Below are positions 59,642 to 64,000 of a stretch of DNA of 64,000 nucleotides, piece after piece. Origin of the DNA: Brevibacillus daliensis (GTDB taxonomy: Bacteria; Bacillota; Bacilli; Brevibacillales; Brevibacillaceae); the NCBI RefSeq assembly GCF_021245735.1, contig NZ_JAJISB010000003.1, positions 186,001-250,000 on the forward strand, given 5' to 3'. A program made the position numbers and the translations under genes. A model generated the notes under the pieces. It was not told where the DNA came from. It saw only the letters and a program-made list of their open reading frames with translations, and did no database searches. The number at the start of each line of letters is the position of its first letter. Position 1 is the stretch's first letter.

Positions 59642-60400
59642 TTAATTATTGTGATAACCTAGTCCCTCGGACAAGATCTTAGCAGTTTGTTGTACTTTTT
59701 CCCGATAGGAATCAAGAGGTGCTATCATTCGATCTGTAGGACCGATTAGGCTTATGGAACAAACTACTTGAGAAGTTACGTCGTATATAGGTGCAGCAAT
59801 TCCGGTTACGCCGATATTTCTCATGTTAGAACTAACCTCATAACCGTTTTGTCTAATTCGGAGTAAACGTTTTTTCATATCTTGAGCTTCAGTGATACTC
59901 TCACTAGTATACTCCTTTAAAGGAGATGCGAGGATAGAATCAATAAAGGAATCAGGTTGAAAGGCGAGAATAGCACGGGCAGCACATGTAGCGTATAACG
60001 GGAATCTTCTGTAAATATCTACATTAAAACGAATGGTATATTGGGAATCGATCTTGTCTACATAGATTGCATCATTACCATCTCTGATACATAAACTGAC
60101 TAGCTCTTTAGTAGAATTAGCAAGTTCTTGTAAGTGAGGCTTCGCATATTCGACGATATCATGGTCACGTAATACCTTATTACCTAACTCCAGAAGTGTA
60201 TAGCCAAGCATATACTGCTTGGTTTTTTGATTTTGCTGAATAAAACCTTCACTTTCTAGTGTAGCAAGCATCTTATGAACAGCGCTTTTTGATAAGGAGA
60301 GCTTTTTGCTTATTTCCGTTACACCTAATTCCTTAGGGGATTCTAAAAAGAATTTTAAGACTCTACAACTATTTTTGACGGAAGATAATAAATTGTCCAT
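59642..60400 (-). CDS. IclR family transcriptional regulator
   Basis: 252 residues. A winged helix at about 5-65 (SVKNSCRVLKFFLESPKELG; EISKKLSLSKSAVHKMLATL) is followed by the IclR effector domain (GNDAIYVDKIDSQYTIRFNV; PLYATCAARAILAFQPDSF; NIGVTGIAAPIYDVTSQVVC; ISLIGPTDRM). It is divergent from an ABC importer operon, so it probably controls that operon and itself from the shared 60401-60575 region. The ligand is unknown. Confidence 0.9.
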   Translation of the reverse strand: MDNLLSSVKNSCRVLKFFLESPKELGVTEISKKLSLSKSAVHKMLATLESEGFIQQNQKTKQYMLGYTLLELGNKVLRDHDIVEYAKPHLQELANSTKELVSLCIRDGNDAIYVDKIDSQYTIRFNVDIYRRFPLYATCAARAILAFQPDSFIDSILASPLKEYTSESITEAQDMKKRLLRIRQNGYEVSSNMRNIGVTGIAAPIYDVTSQVVCSISLIGPTDRMIAPLDSYREKVQQTAKILSEGLGYHNN

Positions 60401-60472
60401 TCAGCATACCCTTTCACATTATCTTTCATTGGTAGTCAATTGTAACATGTAATTCTGTATTTTCACAAATAA

Positions 60473-60501
60473 TTGATTTTTTAAAAAAATCATGCTATTA
60501 T
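60473..60501 (+). promoter_or_regulatory. Promoter of the ABC importer operon
   Basis: TTGATT (60473-60478) and TATTAT (60496-60501), 17 bp apart, in a very AT-rich region about 75 bp before the binding-protein ATG. The IclR gene starts just to the left on the other strand, so an IclR operator is expected here. Confidence 0.6.
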
Positions 60502-60575
60502 TTTTTTATTGTTTACATATGGATAACACTGTTCTCTATAAGAGAACGAAAAAAACAATTAGGGGGCCATTTCTT

Positions 60576-61685
60576 ATGAAAAAAAGCGTAAAAACTATTT
60601 TTTCTGTACTCGCCTTAAGTAGTCTGTTAGTTGCGGGATGTAGTGGAGGTAACCAACCAGCACCGAGCAATACCTCATCCACAGAAGGCGCTGGTCAGGA
60701 AGAAAAAATTGAGGGCAAGTTAGTTATTGCCGGAAATGGCGCAACCGTAGAGAAGCTGATGAAAGACAAGATTTTCAAGAAATTTAATGAGAAATATCCT
60801 GATGTAGAGTTAGCTTATGTTGCTGGTGTTGCTACAGAAATCGTAGCGAAAGTAAAAGCACAAAAAAATTCACCTCAAATTGATGTTACTTACATAGAAG
60901 GTGGAGAACAGGAAAAAGGTAGAGTAGAAGGTTTGTGGCAACCAATTACTGAAAAAGATGTGCCAAGCATTAGCAAGATATCAAAAGAGCTTGCTGTGTC
61001 TGAAAATTCTGGCGCAGTTATCAATTTTACACCGATGGGAATTTCCTATAATAGTGAGTTGGTTAAAGAAAAAGGATTACCAATTCCCTCGTCATGGAAC
61101 GATTTGACCAAGCCTGAAATGAAAGGCAATCTAACCATGAATGATGTGACCAGTAACTTCGGTCGAAGTGCACTTATCATGCTATCTTATGCAAACGGTG
61201 GTTCTGAAAAGGATGTAGAAGAAGGATTCAAACATTTTGGAACGATTGCCGGCTACATGCCAACCTTTGCAAAATCAGCAGCGCAGCTTCAACAAAATCT
61301 GCAAAGTAAATCAGCCGTATATACAACCTGGCCAATGGCTCGAAGCATTACACAGAAAAAAGCAGGTTTACCATTAGAATTCGTTGTTCCCAAAGAGGGA
61401 GCTAACATCATTCCTACCGTTGGTTCTGTCGTAAAAGATGCGAAAAACCCTGAAGCAGCAAAAGCGTTTATTGAATTCCTGCTAACAGATGAAATTCAGA
61501 CGTTATTTGCAACAGAAGCGTACTATGTACCAGCTGTCGATGTACCTTTACCTGAAGAGGTTAAGAAAGAACTAGAATTTGACCGCAGCAAAATCGTTTA
61601 CTTTGATTATGGCATTCTCTCCAAAGAGAGCGGAAAATGGATCGAGCGTTTTAATAAAGAAATTGCACCAAAAGTAGGCAAGTAA
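60576..61685 (+). CDS. ABC importer substrate-binding lipoprotein (polyamine/iron type)
   Basis: 369 residues from the ATG at 60576; the upstream in-frame extension to 60492 is hydrophobic noise without a site. A lipoprotein signal (VLALSSLLVAGCSGG, lipid on Cys) anchors it outside. The body (IDVTYIEGGEQEKGRVEGLW; VINFTPMGISYNSELVKEKG; IPSSWNDLTKPEMKGNLTMN; NIIPTVGSVVKDAKNPEAAK) is of the bacterial class II binding-protein type seen for polyamines, ferric iron and phosphonates. The ligand cannot be told. It leads an operon with one ATPase and two permeases. Confidence 0.88.
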   Translation: MKKSVKTIFSVLALSSLLVAGCSGGNQPAPSNTSSTEGAGQEEKIEGKLVIAGNGATVEKLMKDKIFKKFNEKYPDVELAYVAGVATEIVAKVKAQKNSPQIDVTYIEGGEQEKGRVEGLWQPITEKDVPSISKISKELAVSENSGAVINFTPMGISYNSELVKEKGLPIPSSWNDLTKPEMKGNLTMNDVTSNFGRSALIMLSYANGGSEKDVEEGFKHFGTIAGYMPTFAKSAAQLQQNLQSKSAVYTTWPMARSITQKKAGLPLEFVVPKEGANIIPTVGSVVKDAKNPEAAKAFIEFLLTDEIQTLFATEAYYVPAVDVPLPEEVKKELEFDRSKIVYFDYGILSKESGKWIERFNKEIAPKVGK

Positions 61686-61707
61686 GAATGAAGGGAAAAA
61701 TGACCTC

Positions 61708-62805
61708 ATGAAAAAACAAATCGATGTACAACTAAAAAATGTACAAAAAAGATTTCAAAATCAGGTGGTCGTCAAGAACTTTGATCTGGAAATTGAGCAA
61801 GGTGAGTTTATTTCCTTGCTCGGTCCTTCCGGATGCGGTAAGACGACAACATTAAATATGATTGCAGGCTTTCTTGATCCAGACGAGGGAGAACTTTTGA
61901 TAAAAGGCAAGCGGATGAATGGAGTTCCCCCATATAAGCGAGAATTGGGCATGGTTTTTCAAACGTATTCACTCTTTCCACACATGACAGTAGGAGAGAA
62001 CATTGGGTATGGCTTGAAATTACGGAAGGTATCCAAGCAAGAACAAGCAGAACGAATTCAAAAAGTGTTAGAACTAGTAAAATTACCACATGTTGCTGAT
62101 CGTTATCCGAAGCAGTTATCCGGCGGACAGCGTCAACGTATCGCCATTGCTCGCGCATTGATTGTTGAGCCGTCTTTACTATTACTCGATGAACCGTTAA
62201 GTAATCTGGATGCCAAGCTTAGAGAAGAGCTGCGAGATGAATTAAAAAGGCTTCATCAAGAAATTGGAGTTACAACCATCTTTGTGACTCACGATCAGGA
62301 AGAGGCTTTGTCACTTTCAGATAGAATTGTCGTTATGAATTACGGGAATATCGAACAAATCGGAACACCATACGAAATCTATAATCAGCCAAAAAGTGAA
62401 TTTGTACACACGTTTATCGGTAAGACCAATCGATTGCCCGGAGTAGTCTCTTCAATCGATAACATGCATGTACATGTCCGAACTGAAAATGGACTGATGA
62501 TTAAAGCAACTCAGTCAACTGGTAACTGGACTGTTGGTCAGTCGGTAACTGCTTTTATACGTCCAGAAAAAATCAAGTTAACTACCCAATCAGAAAAAGA
62601 CACATCAGATAATAGCGTAAACGGTACGCTTGATATTGCTTCATTCCTGGGGGCTTTTACAGAATGCAAAGTAAGCGTGGGGTCTACGTTGTTAGATGTC
62701 AGAATGCAGGAGAAAGTATGGACAGGTAACGGTCAAGATGGTGAGACCGTGACGTGTAGCTGGTCTGCAGAAGATGTGTTTCTAATGGCGGAAGGAGGCA
62801 AGTAG
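61708..62805 (+). CDS. ABC importer ATPase (PotA-like)
   Basis: 365 residues. Walker A LGPSGCGKTTTLNMIAGFLD, Q-loop MVFQTYSLFPHMTVGENIGY, signature LSGGQRQRIAIARALIVEPS, Walker B LLLLDEPLSNLDAKLREELR, H-loop VTHDQEEALSLSDR, and a C-terminal TOBE domain (about 280-360, VTAFIRPEKIKLTTQSEKDT). This is the PotA/FbpC/PhnT architecture. It powers uptake through the two permeases encoded next. Confidence 0.93.
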   Translation: MKKQIDVQLKNVQKRFQNQVVVKNFDLEIEQGEFISLLGPSGCGKTTTLNMIAGFLDPDEGELLIKGKRMNGVPPYKRELGMVFQTYSLFPHMTVGENIGYGLKLRKVSKQEQAERIQKVLELVKLPHVADRYPKQLSGGQRQRIAIARALIVEPSLLLLDEPLSNLDAKLREELRDELKRLHQEIGVTTIFVTHDQEEALSLSDRIVVMNYGNIEQIGTPYEIYNQPKSEFVHTFIGKTNRLPGVVSSIDNMHVHVRTENGLMIKATQSTGNWTVGQSVTAFIRPEKIKLTTQSEKDTSDNSVNGTLDIASFLGAFTECKVSVGSTLLDVRMQEKVWTGNGQDGETVTCSWSAEDVFLMAEGGK

Positions 62806-62806
62806 G

Positions 62807-63649
62807 ATGTTAAAGCGTTTCCCGTACCTGTTTCTTCTTTTGCCAGCATTGATTCTCTTGTTAGGGGTTTTTGTAATCCCCATGCTCTTTATTCTTGTCC
62901 TTAGTTTTCAAGGGGTAGAAGGACAATTCAGTTTAGAAAATTATAAAACCATCTTTACCGATGTGTATTACTGGGAAGTGCTATGGAAAACAATCAAAAT
63001 TAGTTTGTACACGGTTTTTTTTACATTGGTGTTGGCATTTCCAGTAGCGATGTTTATGGCTAAAACACCAGGTAAGTTACGTGGGCTTGTTACTATGCTC
63101 ATTATATGTCCTCATTTAATTAGTGTAGTAATCCGTAATTTTGGCTGGGTTGTTATTCTAGGAGAGACAGGCTGGATTAATGTGACGTTAATGGACCTCG
63201 GATTGATTGAACAACCGCTTCGCTTCATGTATAACGAAGTTGGCGTTGTCATTGGGCTAACCGATGCGTTTATTGCTTATATGGTACTGGCAATTGCGAC
63301 TAGTCTATATTCAATTGATCAATCCTTGTATAAAGCCGCCTCCATTCTGGGAGCAAATCGGATTCAATCCTTTTTCCATGTGACTCTTCCACTTAGTATG
63401 CCAGGTGTTTTTGCGGGAATAACACTTGTTTTTAGTTTATCCATGAGTGCTTATGTAACGCCTGCACTAATGGGAGGAACGGGAGTGAAGGTTATTCCAA
63501 CCTTGGCATTTGAACAAATTATGGCTGTTCTAAACTGGCCGCTTGGCGCTGCACTTGCTATCTTGCTATTGGGATGCACTGTATTGTTGGTTACTTTATT
63601 CTCGCGCCTTGTTGAAACCAAACGATACAAGGAGGTATTCTCATCATGA
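62807..63649 (+). CDS. ABC importer permease 1 (PotB-like)
   Basis: 280 residues with six membrane helices (LFLLLPALILLLGVFVIPML near the start; VFFTLVLAFPVAMFMAKTPG; MVLAIATSLYSIDQSLYKAA). The EAA-type loop SLYKAASILGANRIQSFFHV, then TLPLSMPGVFAGI, contacts the ATPase. GGAGG site before the ATG, 1 bp after the ATPase stop. Its stop overlaps the next permease start. Confidence 0.92.
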   Translation: MLKRFPYLFLLLPALILLLGVFVIPMLFILVLSFQGVEGQFSLENYKTIFTDVYYWEVLWKTIKISLYTVFFTLVLAFPVAMFMAKTPGKLRGLVTMLIICPHLISVVIRNFGWVVILGETGWINVTLMDLGLIEQPLRFMYNEVGVVIGLTDAFIAYMVLAIATSLYSIDQSLYKAASILGANRIQSFFHVTLPLSMPGVFAGITLVFSLSMSAYVTPALMGGTGVKVIPTLAFEQIMAVLNWPLGAALAILLLGCTVLLVTLFSRLVETKRYKEVFSS

Positions 63650-64000
63650 GGTTGCCACGTTTCTCTTTGTTAGGCTTTTTAACACTAATGATTTTGATTT
63701 TTGTTAATGCCCCCTTTTTAATTATTGTTCCCAGTTCATTTACTTCTGCGGGGTACCTATCTTTTCCGCCAGAAGGGTTTTCATTTGACTGGTATTTGAA
63801 GATTCTAGATCGTCCTGAATTTATTGATGCTTTCTTTTTCAGTTTGCAATTAGCGGCTATCACAGCGATTGTATCTACCCTTCTTGGAACGTTAGCAGCA
63901 CTTGCTCTGGCTAAGTACAAATTTAAAGGTAGAGATGCCATAAATGCGCTGATGCTTTCACCACTAACTGTACCTTCATTGATTATCGGGATTGCAGCAT
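63646..64000 (+). CDS. ABC importer permease 2 (PotC-like), cut by the window end
   Basis: The ATG at 63646 overlaps the previous TGA, with AAGGAGG 11 nt upstream. The first 118 codons read RLPRFSLLGFLTLMILIFVN, APFLIIVPSSFTSAGYLSFP, GFSFDWYLKILDRPEFIDAF then helices (LQLAAITAIVSTLLGTLAAL; ALMLSPLTVPSLIIGIAA), typical of PotC/PhnV permeases. The gene runs past the window end. Confidence 0.9.
   Translation, partial: MRLPRFSLLGFLTLMILIFVNAPFLIIVPSSFTSAGYLSFPPEGFSFDWYLKILDRPEFIDAFFFSLQLAAITAIVSTLLGTLAALALAKYKFKGRDAINALMLSPLTVPSLIIGIAA

Overview
The window joins the right-hand part of a contractile-tailed prophage (about 1-21918) to a Gram-positive, endospore-forming chromosome (about 21919-64000). 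The host looks like a Brevibacillus-type member of the Bacillales. It has a Spo0A C-terminus almost identical to that of Bacillus subtilis, spoIIM, fur, a YqzK-like gene, xerD, deoB and a purine nucleoside phosphorylase gene in the B. subtilis order, an mciZ-like sporulation gene, a sigma-54 bkd operon, and strong GGAGG ribosome sites. Prophage structural genes are visibly richer in G+C and in CG dinucleotides than the host genes. The genus is an inference from gene content.

Prophage (1-21918). The late region reads left to right: 5'-truncated large terminase, portal, minor head protein, scaffold, major capsid protein, head completion proteins, then a PBSX-like myovirus tail set (sheath, tube, frameshifted tail-assembly chaperone, tape measure, LysM protein, hub, XkdR/S/T/U baseplate proteins, a mosaic tail fibre, XkdX). 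Lysis genes follow (BhlA-like protein, two-domain endolysin, holin), then a YolD-like gene under a LexA box, and a leftward tyrosine integrase. About 110 bp beyond the integrase start, an orphan in-frame stretch encodes the last 28 residues of Spo0A, followed by a strong terminator. The prophage therefore appears to sit in the 3' end of spo0A, the master sporulation regulator gene. Whether spo0A is rebuilt or interrupted at the left end cannot be seen here.

Chromosome, 22.2-33.5 kb. Mostly single genes: a HAD phosphatase, a small membrane protein, a Dph6-like PP-loop ATPase, a frameshifted and truncated NTF2/TPR gene, a P1-type aminopeptidase, a NamA-type ene-reductase, an MgtC-like protein, two unrecognised hydrophilic proteins (one rich in His/Gln/Ala repeats), a methyltransferase and a DUF2759-type protein. 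Next is a three-gene cluster: a SteA-like protein, a GT2 glycosyltransferase and a MraY/WecA-like membrane transferase.

Chromosome, 33.5-50.6 kb: branched-chain amino acid breakdown. BkdR, a sigma-54 activator, precedes a -24/-12 promoter and leucine dehydrogenase, the E3, E1-alpha, E1-beta and E2 genes, a large secreted repeat protein, methylmalonyl-CoA mutase, a fused cobalamin-domain/epimerase protein, a propionyl-CoA carboxylase-type carboxyltransferase and an M20 peptidase. Together these could take Leu/Val/Ile to acyl-CoAs and send propionyl-CoA to succinyl-CoA. A structured element of about 105 bp ending in a terminator hairpin occurs twice in tandem before bkdR and once, diverged, directly before the E3 gene. 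It is the best candidate here for an undescribed regulatory RNA or repeat family.

Chromosome, 50.6-64 kb. DUF4269 and HIT proteins, a DUF3866 protein, mciZ-like, nudF, an EndoQ-like nuclease, spoIIM, fur, yqzK-like, xerD, deoB and a purine nucleoside phosphorylase gene. An IclR regulator then faces an ABC importer of the polyamine/iron type, whose second permease runs off the window.
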